A stretch of DNA of 44,006 nucleotides from JBLNBQ01 sp050260095 (GTDB lineage: Bacteria > Bacillota > UBA5301 > DYFA01): the NCBI GenBank assembly GCA_050260095.1, contig JBLNBQ010000035.1, positions 1-44,006 on the forward strand, written 5' to 3'. The notes under the pieces are model-generated. The model was not told where the DNA came from. It ran no database searches and saw nothing but the letters and a program-made list of their open reading frames with translations. Below, one piece after another: positions 7,244 through 13,712 of the stretch. The position numbers and the translations under genes are program-made. The stretch's first letter is position 1. Each line of letters opens with the position of its first letter.

Positions 7244-7531
7244 TCACTTGTGGTCCCCGTGACCCATTCCTCGCATCATGAACAGGTGCATCAGCGGGCA
7301 GAGCAGGAGAATCAGCAGGGAGCCTCCACTCCTGCCCAAGGTCGACAGACCTATCGTCCCGCCGAAGAGCGGGCCGGCGGCAAGCAGGACCGGAACGATG
7401 CAACACAGGAGCATCAACCACCCGCCGAGACCCTTGGCGGGCTTGCCGGGCTGTTCGCCGGTCTGGTGGCAACTCGAACCGGCTGGTCTGTCAGCAGCAG
7501 CGTCCCGAATGTCCCGTTCCATGTCCGCCAT
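7244..7531 (-). CDS. DUF2933-type small membrane protein
   Basis: The 95-residue protein has a polar N-terminus with one Cys (GSSCHQ), a hydrophobic helix (WLMLLCCIVPVLLAAGPLF) and a second one (LLILLLCPLMHLFMM) ending in RGMGHGDHK. The second helix and tail are characteristic of DUF2933 proteins found in metal-resistance loci. The ATG at 7531 follows AAAGGAG and overlaps the end of the YHS gene by 41 bases. The His/Met tail suggests metal contact, but its function is unknown. Confidence 0.82.
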   Translation of the reverse strand: MADMERDIRDAAADRPAGSSCHQTGEQPGKPAKGLGGWLMLLCCIVPVLLAAGPLFGGTIGLSTLGRSGGSLLILLLCPLMHLFMMRGMGHGDHK

Positions 7532-7838
7532 GCCCGTCTCCTTTCGTTTTGAGGAACTCATCCCGGCAAGCCGGGTTGCAGAAATAGTAGTCCTGACCGT
7601 CGACGGTAGCCGAGAGTGCGGTGCTCTTCTGAACCGTCATCCCACAGATCGGATCCACGGCGGTCTCTTTCTCCGAACCGGGCTTCCGGCTGGGAACTGC
7701 GTGTCCCCCGCCGCAGCAGCCTCCCCCGCCACCCGAGTGATGCTCACCAGTGGAGCCCCCGCAACACCCTCCCCGTCGCATCATGAACCAGAGAACCACG
7801 ATCAGGACCGCCCAACCCAACAACGTCTGGTAGTTCAT
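7491..7838 (-). CDS. membrane-anchored YHS domain protein
   Basis: This 115-residue protein has one N-terminal helix (TLLGWAVLIVVLWFMM), a Cys/Gly/His-rich linker (GGCCGGS, GGCCGGGH), a YHS domain (DPICGMTV, then YYFCNPACRDEFL) and a His/Gly/Cys tail ending in GRCC. YHS domains bind metals through Cys residues and occur fused to or beside copper ATPases. It lies 24 bases after copA, so it probably passes or buffers copper for CopA (inference). The ATG at 7838 is preceded by a G-rich but weak ribosome site; a TTG three codons upstream is an alternative. Confidence 0.87.
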   Translation of the reverse strand: MNYQTLLGWAVLIVVLWFMMRRGGCCGGSTGEHHSGGGGGCCGGGHAVPSRKPGSEKETAVDPICGMTVQKSTALSATVDGQDYYFCNPACRDEFLKTKGDGHGGHGTGHSGRCC

Positions 7839-7862
7839 CGTTTCCAACCCCCACTATTGCTG

Positions 7863-10271
7863 CTACTGGATCCGGAACCCCTTGAGCCTGAGCGAGTTGC
7901 TGACAACCGAGACCGAGCTGAGCGCCATCGCCGCTCCGGCGAGGACCGGGGAGAGATACCCCAGGGCCGCCGCCGGGATGCCAGCCGTGTTGTAGGCGAA
8001 GGCCCAGAAGAGGTTCTGCTTGATGGTCCGCATGGTGCGGCGGCTGAGTTTGATCGCCGCCACGATGCCCCTTAGGTCGCCGCGCATCAAGGTGACGTCG
8101 GCCGCCTCCATCGCCACGTCGGTGCCGGTTCCGATGGCGAACCCCACGTCGGCGGTGGCCAGCGCCGGCGCGTCGTTGATCCCGTCGCCGACCATCCCCA
8201 CGAACTTGCCCGCCGCCTTGAGCTTCTCGATCTGGTCCGACTTCTGCTCCGGCAAGACCTCCGCCAGCACGTTCCCTATGCCCACCTGCCGGGCGATGGC
8301 CTCCGCCGTCCGCCGGTTGTCGCCGGTCAGCATATAGACCTCGATCCCCATTTGCTGCAGCTCGCGGACGGCCTCCGCCGAGTGCTCCTTCACCGTGTCG
8401 GCCACCGCGATGAGCCCCGCGGCCCGGCCATCCACCGCCAGGAGCGTCACGGTCTTCCCCTCCCCCTCGAGCCGCTCGAGGTCGGCCGCCAGCGGAGCGA
8501 CGTCCACCTGTTCAGACGCCATGAGGCGCTTGTTGCCTAGCAGCACCGTTCGGCCGTCGACCGTGCCCCGCACCCCGTGCCCGGGTATGGCGGCGAAGCC
8601 CGACGGTTCCGCCAGCGCAAGCCCTTCCGCTTTCGCCCGGTCGACGATGGCCACGCCGAGCGGGTGTTCGGAGCCCCGCTCGACGGTCGCGCCCAGGCGC
8701 AGCACCTCTTCCCGGGAGAGACTGCCCGCCGGGAGGAGATCGGTTACTTCAGGCTCGCCCTTGGTGATGGTCCCAGTCTTGTCCAGGACCACGGCGTTCA
8801 GCTTGTGGGCGTTCTCCAGGTGCTCGCCGCCCTTGATTAGAATGCCGTGCTCGGCGCCCTTGCCGGTGCCCACCATGATGGCCGTCGGGGTGGCGAGGCC
8901 GAGAGCGCACGGGCAGGCGATCACGAGCACCGCCACCGCGTTGATCAGCGCCGTGGTGAAGTTGCGGGTGAACAGGAACCAGCCGAGGAAGGTGACGGCG
9001 GCGATGGCGATGACGGCCGGGACGAAGTACCCGCTGATCTGGTCGGCCAGGCGCTGGATCGGCGCCTTCGAACCCTGCGCCTCTTCCACCAGCCGAATGA
9101 TCTGCGCCAGGGCCGTGTCGCGCCCGACCTTGGTCGCCTCGAACTTGAGCAACCCCTGCTTGTTGATGGTCGCGCCGACGACCTCGTCCCCCGGCTTCTT
9201 GTCGACCGGGATGCTCTCGCCGGTCAGCATCGACTCGTCCACCGCCGAGGCGCCCTCCCGGACGACGCCGTCCACCGGAATCTTCTCCCCGGGCCGGACC
9301 ACGACCAGATCGCCCACCTCGACCTCCTCGACCGGGATGTCGGCTTCCTGCCCGTCGCGCACCACCCGGGCGGTCTTGGCCTGCAGGCCCATGAGCTTCT
9401 TGATGGCCTCCGAGGTCCGGCCCCTGGCGATGGCTTCGAGAAGCTTGCCGAGCGTGATGAGGGTGATGATCAGCGCGCTCGCCTCGAAATACACGTCGCC
9501 CCGCACGCCGGTCAGCGTGACGGCCAGGCTGTAGAGGTAGGCGGCGGAGGTGCCCATGGCGATGAGCACATCCATGTTGGCGCTGCCGCCCTTCAAGGCA
9601 TGGTAGGCACCCCGGTAGAAGTGCCAGCCCGCGATGAACTGGACGGGGGTCGCCAGGGCGAACTGGACCCAGTGGTTCATGAACCACATGGGCATCGGGT
9701 ACTTGAAGAGCATCCCGAACATGTAGTACAGCAGCGGCAGCGAGAGCGCCGCCGAGAAGATGAGCCGGTTGCGCTGCCGGCGGATCTCCGCCTCCCGCTC
9801 CTCGCGCTCCCGGTCGACGTCGGTCTGCCCGGCAATCTCCTGGGCGGTGTACCCGGCAAGGGCCACCGTTTTCTTCAGCGCGGCGACGGTGACGAGCCCC
9901 GGGTCATACTCCACGGTGGCCTTCTCGGTCGCCAGGTTGACGCCGGCCCGGGTCACGCCGGGCACCGCGGCCAGGGCGCGCTCCACCCGGGCGGAGCAGG
10001 AGGCGCAGGTCATGCCCCCGATCTTGAGTTCCACCTTGGCGGCGTCGCTGCGGACCTCGTACCCCGCCTCTTCGACGGCCTTCTTCAACTGGCCGGGTTC
10101 CACCTTGGCGGGGTCGTAGGCGACCGTCGCCCGCTCCATGGCAAAGTTGACGGCGGCCTCCGCGACCCCGGGCACCCCCGCCAGCGTCTTCTCCACCCTG
10201 ACCGCGCACGCCGCGCAACTCATGCCGCCGATCTTCAGCGTTGTCTTCTTCGTAGCCTGCTCCTCCGCCAT
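7863..10271 (-). CDS. copA: Cu(I)-exporting P-type ATPase CopA
   Basis: CopA pumps cytosolic Cu(I) out with ATP. The 802-residue protein has two heavy-metal-associated domains (GMSCAAC at 16-22, GMTCASC at 86-92), the actuator TGES (350-353), the transmembrane CPC metal site (453-455), the phosphorylation motif DKTGT (497-501) and the hinge motif GDGINDAP near 710. Length and order are those of a complete PIB-1 ATPase. The ATG follows GGAGGAAG. It is first in an operon with YHS, DUF2933 and csoR genes, and its promoter carries two CsoR-type operators, so expression should rise with copper. It ends with TAG. Confidence 0.97.
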   Translation of the reverse strand: MAEEQATKKTTLKIGGMSCAACAVRVEKTLAGVPGVAEAAVNFAMERATVAYDPAKVEPGQLKKAVEEAGYEVRSDAAKVELKIGGMTCASCSARVERALAAVPGVTRAGVNLATEKATVEYDPGLVTVAALKKTVALAGYTAQEIAGQTDVDREREEREAEIRRQRNRLIFSAALSLPLLYYMFGMLFKYPMPMWFMNHWVQFALATPVQFIAGWHFYRGAYHALKGGSANMDVLIAMGTSAAYLYSLAVTLTGVRGDVYFEASALIITLITLGKLLEAIARGRTSEAIKKLMGLQAKTARVVRDGQEADIPVEEVEVGDLVVVRPGEKIPVDGVVREGASAVDESMLTGESIPVDKKPGDEVVGATINKQGLLKFEATKVGRDTALAQIIRLVEEAQGSKAPIQRLADQISGYFVPAVIAIAAVTFLGWFLFTRNFTTALINAVAVLVIACPCALGLATPTAIMVGTGKGAEHGILIKGGEHLENAHKLNAVVLDKTGTITKGEPEVTDLLPAGSLSREEVLRLGATVERGSEHPLGVAIVDRAKAEGLALAEPSGFAAIPGHGVRGTVDGRTVLLGNKRLMASEQVDVAPLAADLERLEGEGKTVTLLAVDGRAAGLIAVADTVKEHSAEAVRELQQMGIEVYMLTGDNRRTAEAIARQVGIGNVLAEVLPEQKSDQIEKLKAAGKFVGMVGDGINDAPALATADVGFAIGTGTDVAMEAADVTLMRGDLRGIVAAIKLSRRTMRTIKQNLFWAFAYNTAGIPAAALGYLSPVLAGAAMALSSVSVVSNSLRLKGFRIQ

Positions 10272-10350
10272 CGATTCTTCCTCCCTGTCGCGAAGCTCCC
10301 CGGTTAGCGTGCGCCACCTCTGGTCTGCGCCTCAGGAACTCGCTGGCAAA

Positions 10351-10367
10351 ATACCCACCAGGGGTAT
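10351..10367. promoter_or_regulatory. CsoR-type operator, downstream copy
   Basis: ATACCC-N5-GGGTAT forms a 17-bp dyad of the kind bound by Bacillota CsoR. It lies just downstream of the predicted transcription start of the copA operon, in the leader, 30 bp from the second copy. Confidence 0.75.
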
Positions 10368-10377
10368 CCATGGCTCA

Positions 10378-10406
10378 AGTATACTCCCCGGGGGTATCCG
10401 TGGCAA
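10378..10406 (-). promoter_or_regulatory. sigma-A type promoter of the copA operon
   Basis: On the minus strand TTGCCA (10401-10406) and TATACT (10378-10383) are separated by exactly 17 bp. Transcription should start near 10371, giving a leader of about 100 bases before the copA ATG. Confidence 0.8.
10381..10397. promoter_or_regulatory. CsoR-type operator inside the copA promoter spacer
   Basis: ATACTCCCCGGGGGTAT is a near-perfect 17-bp dyad, symmetric at all but one pair of positions. It fills the spacer between the -35 and -10 boxes of the copA promoter and overlaps the -10 edge, a position where a bound repressor would block RNA polymerase. Confidence 0.8.
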
Positions 10407-10507
10407 GTGCGACTTCATGGAATCAATTGGCTTCCCGGAGCGTTCTCCTCTCCGGTGAGAGTGCGGCAGACTGAAAGACGGACCGGTCACCGGGCACCGA
10501 AGGAAAC

Positions 10508-11056
10508 ATGGCGATGGAACGCACGGAACAGCGGACCGAGTGGCGGGCGGGGATCTGTAGCCAGGCGAAAGGGCTCACGCTCGAGGTGGGCGCGGGCACA
10601 GGGTTGAACCTGCCGTACTACCCGGAGGAAGTGGAACTGACCCTGGTGGACCTGAGCGCCGGCATGCTGGAACGCGCCCGGCAACGGGCCGGGCAGCTCG
10701 GGCGTGTGGTGAGGCTGGAGTAGATGGACATCCAGCGCCTGGCCTTCGCCGACGCCAGCTTCGACACGGTGACCGCCACCTGCGTCTTCTGCACCGTCCC
10801 CGATCCGGTCCAGGGCTTGAGGGAGGTGCGGCGGGTCTGCCGGCCGGGCGGGCAGATCCTGCTGCTGGAGCACGTGCGCAGCGCCGGCCCCATCGCCGGC
10901 CCGCTCATGGACGCGCTCACCCCCCTGACGCGGAGGCTGACCGGCACCAACGTCAACCGGCGGACGGTAGAGAACGTGCGCAAGGCCGGGCTCAAGGTCG
11001 TCTCGGTCACGCCTCTGTGGCGCGACATCGTGCTGGAGATCCACGCTACCAGCTGA
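10508..11056 (+). pseudogene. class I SAM methyltransferase with an in-frame TAG
   Basis: Two halves of one type-11 methyltransferase lie in the same frame. The first has the SAM-binding motif LTLEVGAGTGLNLPYY and LVDLSAGMLERAR; the second has LAFADASFDTV, RPGGQILLLEHV and a normal C-terminus. They are split by one TAG at 10721-10723, immediately followed by ATG. No base is gained or lost, so the stop replaces one residue between strand 3 and the FADASFD motif. The start ATG follows AAGGAA. Other genes here (copA, hppA, the ABC exporter) end with TAG, so TAG is an ordinary stop. This is most simply a nonsense mutation or sequence error; two-piece expression or readthrough is less likely. Confidence 0.8.
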
Positions 11057-11075
11057 ACGGACTGAAAGAAGAGAC

Positions 11076-11098
11076 CCTGCCGGCGCCGGGCCGGCGGG
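11076..11098. terminator. G+C-rich hairpin between convergent genes
   Basis: CCTGCCGGC (11076-11084) pairs with GCCGGCGGG (11090-11098) through one G-T pair and a 5-base loop. It sits between the broken methyltransferase and the convergent Cys-rich copper protein gene. No T-run follows. Confidence 0.35.
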
Positions 11099-11142
11099 CC
11101 TTCCTCCGTGCGAAGGGCGCGGCGCGAGAACCGAAGCCCAGG

Positions 11143-11484
11143 CTAGACCGTGGCCATGGCCATGTTCCGGCACTCCTGGGCGCACTTGCGGCATTCGTCG
11201 GCGCACTTCTGGCAGTGCTGATCCTTGAACCGGGCGCATTCCTGCGCGCACGCATCGCACGCCTGCGCGCAGAGGTCACAGACCCGGGCGGCCAGCGCGC
11301 TGCCCCGCGCCATTAACCTGGACGCCAGCGCGCACAGGTCGGCGCAGTCGCGCAGAGCCTGCATGCACTTGCCGCGCGCCTGGGCATCGGGTTCCTCTGC
11401 GCACATCATGGCGCAGTGCTCACATTCGGCTTCACAGCGGTCACAAGCCTCGATACACGTCCGGTACTTGTCGTGCAAGACCAT
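11143..11484 (-). CDS. Cys-rich four-helix copper-storage-type protein
   Basis: The 113-residue protein has about 18 Cys residues spaced along helices (CIEACDRCEAECEHC, then CDLCAQACDACAQEC and CQKCADECRKCAQEC). This is the pattern of four-helix-bundle copper-binding proteins (Csp3/DUF326), whose Cys-lined core stores many Cu(I) ions. There is no signal peptide, so it should act in the cytoplasm. The ATG at 11484 is only 2 bases after GGAGG, whereas a TTG two codons later (11478) has an 8-base spacing and may be the real start. It lies near the CopA/CsoR operon but has its own transcript. Confidence 0.9.
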   Translation of the reverse strand: MVLHDKYRTCIEACDRCEAECEHCAMMCAEEPDAQARGKCMQALRDCADLCALASRLMARGSALAARVCDLCAQACDACAQECARFKDQHCQKCADECRKCAQECRNMAMATV

Positions 11485-11700
11485 CGCCTCCTTCGCGGCT
11501 AGAATTCCGCCGGGCTGGGCGGCACATTCCCCTTCAGCGGACCAGCGCTCCGTCGATCAGGTATGCCAGCCGCAGGGTGGGTCTCTCGGACTGCGATGAA
11601 GGTCCAGCCTGCCCCTTCGCACCAGTACCGACTGCTTCGAGAGGCAGTACCATACACGGGAGTCTTCTTCAACACTGCTGGCAAGAGAGGGCGTGTGAAA

Positions 11701-11871
11701 GTGCGCGGCTATCAGGTGTTCGACCGCCGTTATTGGCCGGTGCTCAGACAGGTTCCCAACCCGCCAAACCATATGATCCCACGGCTGCGGGCCCTGGGGC
11801 CGGCGCCGCCGAGCGTCTGGGCGCGGGCCCATCGCTACCTCGACAAGCTGATGCGCAGCCGCAAGGGGTGA
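11701..11871 (+). CDS. small basic protein, unknown
   Basis: This is a possible 56-residue protein starting at GTG with GAGGG about 9 bases upstream. It is rich in Arg and aromatic residues (YQVFDRRYWPVLRQVPNPPNH) and ends with a basic helix (RAHRYLDKLMRSRKG). The frame stays open upstream to 11563 but without a good start. I do not recognise it. The stretch 11485-11700 holds nothing else I can support. Confidence 0.4.
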   Translation: MRGYQVFDRRYWPVLRQVPNPPNHMIPRLRALGPAPPSVWARAHRYLDKLMRSRKG

Positions 11872-11918
11872 CCCGCGGAAGGTCTGCGCGAACGTCCGAG
11901 CCGAAAGGAGGAAGCAAG

Positions 11919-11999
11919 ATGTTCCACTGGGCGCCCTGGTGGGTGTTCCTGCTCTCGCTGGGGCTTTTGGGCACCACGGGGGCTGGCTTCTTCGTGTAG
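11919..11999 (+). CDS. 26-residue single-helix membrane peptide
   Basis: ATG at 11919 is preceded by AAAGGAGG at ideal distance and opens a 26-codon frame ending TAG. The peptide begins MFHWAPWWVFLLS, continues LGLLGTTGAGFF and ends in Val. It is one hydrophobic helix with a His/Trp-rich N-terminus. The strong ribosome site and clean frame argue for translation. Function is unknown; a regulatory or stabilising partner of a membrane copper protein is only a guess from location. Confidence 0.6.
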   Translation: MFHWAPWWVFLLSLGLLGTTGAGFFV

Positions 12000-12063
12000 T
12001 TCCAAACCGGGCGGGGGCGGCCCTGACGCCGCTCCCGCCACTGCCGCTCTGATGGGAGGGAGC

Positions 12064-12864
12064 ATGGTGACGGCCCTGACCTACAACGACGTTCAAGCCC
12101 GGGTAGGCGCGACCAGCGCTCATCCTGGGGCGTTCATCGCCACGCTCGAACTTCTGGCGCACCTTCACCCGCGGCCGGGCGCACGGGTCCTCGAGTGCGG
12201 TTGCGGCACCGGCCGGACGGCCGTCCACCTGGCCCACCTCGGAGCGAAGGTCACCGCCGTCGACCGCAACGGCGTGATGCTCGAGAAGGCCCGCCGCCGG
12301 GCGGCCGCCGAGGGAGTGCTGGTCGACTGGCGGGAGGGCGACATCCGCGCTCTGCCGTTTGCGGACGGGCAGTTCGACCTCGTACTGGCCGAATCGGTCA
12401 GCGTCTTCAACGCGCTCGCCGAGGTGATCCCCGAGTACTTCCGCGTGGTGGCGCCGGGCGGGCGGGTCGCCGACCTCGAGATCGCCGCCCGGCCCGGACT
12501 GCCCCCTGCGTCCCGGGAAGCGCTCTGCCGCTTCTTCGGGTTCGTCCAGCTACCGACGCTGGCCGAATGGAAGGACGCATACCGGGCCGCGGGCTTCTCC
12601 CCGGTGGCCCTCTGGCGCCCCCGCCGCCTCGACCTGACCAGCCTCCAGCGCAGCAACGAGCGGTATCCGGATCCCCATAACCTGAGCGACCCGGGGGTGG
12701 CCGACGACCCAGAGGTACAGGCGATGCTCCTGGAAAACGGCCTGCTCATGGCCGCCAACCACCGCCACTTGGCCTTCGCGGCGACCATCGGGGTCAAACC
12801 CGCCCCGGGGGAGCAGCCCGGCCGGCCCAGGTGGCGACGCTTGTGGCAGCGCTTCCAGGTGTAA
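12064..12864 (+). CDS. SAM-dependent methyltransferase, substrate unknown
   Basis: The 266-residue protein has a complete class I fold core: motif I VLECGCGTGRTAVHLA, motif II KVTAVDRNGVMLEKA, the acidic DIRALPFADGQFDLVLAES region and VVAPGGRVADLEIA. The C-terminal part (about 170-266) has RRLDLTSLQRSNERYPDPHN and a final conserved-looking NHRHLAFAATIGVKP. The ATG at 12064 has GGGAGGGAG directly upstream and is preferred to the ATG four codons earlier. The intact copy lies 1 kb from the broken methyltransferase, but the two are not close relatives. Substrate cannot be told from sequence. Confidence 0.88.
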   Translation: MVTALTYNDVQARVGATSAHPGAFIATLELLAHLHPRPGARVLECGCGTGRTAVHLAHLGAKVTAVDRNGVMLEKARRRAAAEGVLVDWREGDIRALPFADGQFDLVLAESVSVFNALAEVIPEYFRVVAPGGRVADLEIAARPGLPPASREALCRFFGFVQLPTLAEWKDAYRAAGFSPVALWRPRRLDLTSLQRSNERYPDPHNLSDPGVADDPEVQAMLLENGLLMAANHRHLAFAATIGVKPAPGEQPGRPRWRRLWQRFQV

Positions 12865-12916
12865 ACAGGGGAGCGCGCCCGGCTCTCCGTCCAACCTATC
12901 TCCGGGAGGTTGACGC

Positions 12917-13161
12917 ATGACCGTCGGACAGAAACTGCACATGACCCTGGCCAGCCTGGAATCGGCGAAGGCGAACCTCGAACAGTTCGGCCTCGACACT
13001 CAGGACCAAAACGCCAGAAGATGTACTTCGAGATGGCGGCCGAACTCGGCGACATGGTTCGGGCGTTCGAGGGCCGCATCAACTACGTGGAGAGCCAGGA
13101 GCCCCAGTACAAGGTCAAGCAGCAAGCCATGTCGTCTCAGCCGCGGCAGGGCAAGTCCTAG
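12917..13161 (+). pseudogene. DUF1657 protein gene with a one-base deletion
   Basis: The frame from ATG 12917 reads MTVGQKLHMTLASLESAKAN and LEQFGLDTQDQNA. The next frame then continues KMYFEMAAELGDMVRAFEGR and INYVESQEPQYK. Together they match the whole roughly 68-residue DUF1657 family found beside spoVA-type genes in spore formers. The break is at about 13015, where GCCAGAAGATG would need one more A to read Ala-Lys-Lys-Met. A strong ribosome site (GGGAGG) is still present. This is either a recent frameshift or a base-calling or assembly error. Confidence 0.8.
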
Positions 13162-13235
13162 GACAGAGTCGACGCCCGGGAACGGCCGTGCGAGGGCATG
13201 GCCGTTCTCATTCCAGCAAGGCGAGGGGTGCGGAG

Positions 13236-13439
13236 TTGAAGATCAGCGGACGTAACAAGCTTCCCGGGCGGGTCACGAACATCGAGCGGAGCGGGCTTCT
13301 GGCCCAGGTCTCGCTGGACGTGGGCGGCAACGAGGTGGTGGCGGTCGTGACCACCGACGCCGTCGACGAGTTGGGACTCAAGGAAGGGGACGAAGCGACG
13401 GCGCTCGTAAAAGCCACCTCGGTCATGCTGCTTAAGTAG
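13236..13439 (+). CDS. molybdopterin-binding (Mop/TOBE) domain protein
   Basis: The 67-residue protein reads MKISGRNKLPGRVTNIERSG, then LLAQVSLDVGG and AVVTTDAVDELGLKEGDEA, which is a single complete Mop domain. Molbindins of this size oligomerise and bind molybdate or tungstate in the cytoplasm. The start is TTG with GAGGGG 8 bases upstream. A tungstate-binding transport protein (tupA) is encoded about 2.5 kb away on the other strand, so a tungstate/molybdate role is consistent. Residues are all in place for the family. Confidence 0.92.
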   Translation: MKISGRNKLPGRVTNIERSGLLAQVSLDVGGNEVVAVVTTDAVDELGLKEGDEATALVKATSVMLLK

Positions 13440-13493
13440 CGCCGGGGGACGGGAGCGAAGGCCGGCGACGGGCGCCCGGCTTCGCCGTCTTTC

Positions 13494-13522
13494 GGGCGCC
13501 CACCCATGCGGCCCCATTTTTT
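13494..13522 (+). terminator. hairpin with T-run after the Mop gene
   Basis: GGGCGC (13494-13499) can pair with GCGGCCC (13508-13514) with one bulged base, followed by TTTTTT (13517-13522). A second, longer hairpin lies just upstream (13455-13485). Both suggest termination after the Mop gene. They make the ATG at 13506, which falls inside the structure, an unlikely start for the next gene. Confidence 0.45.
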
Positions 13523-13712
13523 GGTTGGCGGAAGGATTTTCGCCCCTGAACGCGGTAAACTACACCAGAGCGTTATGCTCCTTCCAGCACGACGGACCTT
13601 CGAGCCGCTCCGCCTACCGGGTTTCCCCAGGGCGGCCGGCCAACGGGTGGCGCGGGAAACGGCGCCGCCTCCCTCATGGAAAGAAGGTGAGCGCCGCGCT
13701 ACTGCGGCACGT

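Noticed and set aside
8847..10307. Plus-strand open readings over copA
   Set aside because: Antisense shadows of the P-type ATPase; no ribosome sites or recognisable domains.
10721..10723. Pyrrolysine or other recoding of TAG in the methyltransferase
   Set aside because: copA, hppA, the ABC exporter and the 26-residue peptide all end with TAG, and class I methyltransferases are not known pyrrolysine proteins. A nonsense change or error is simpler.
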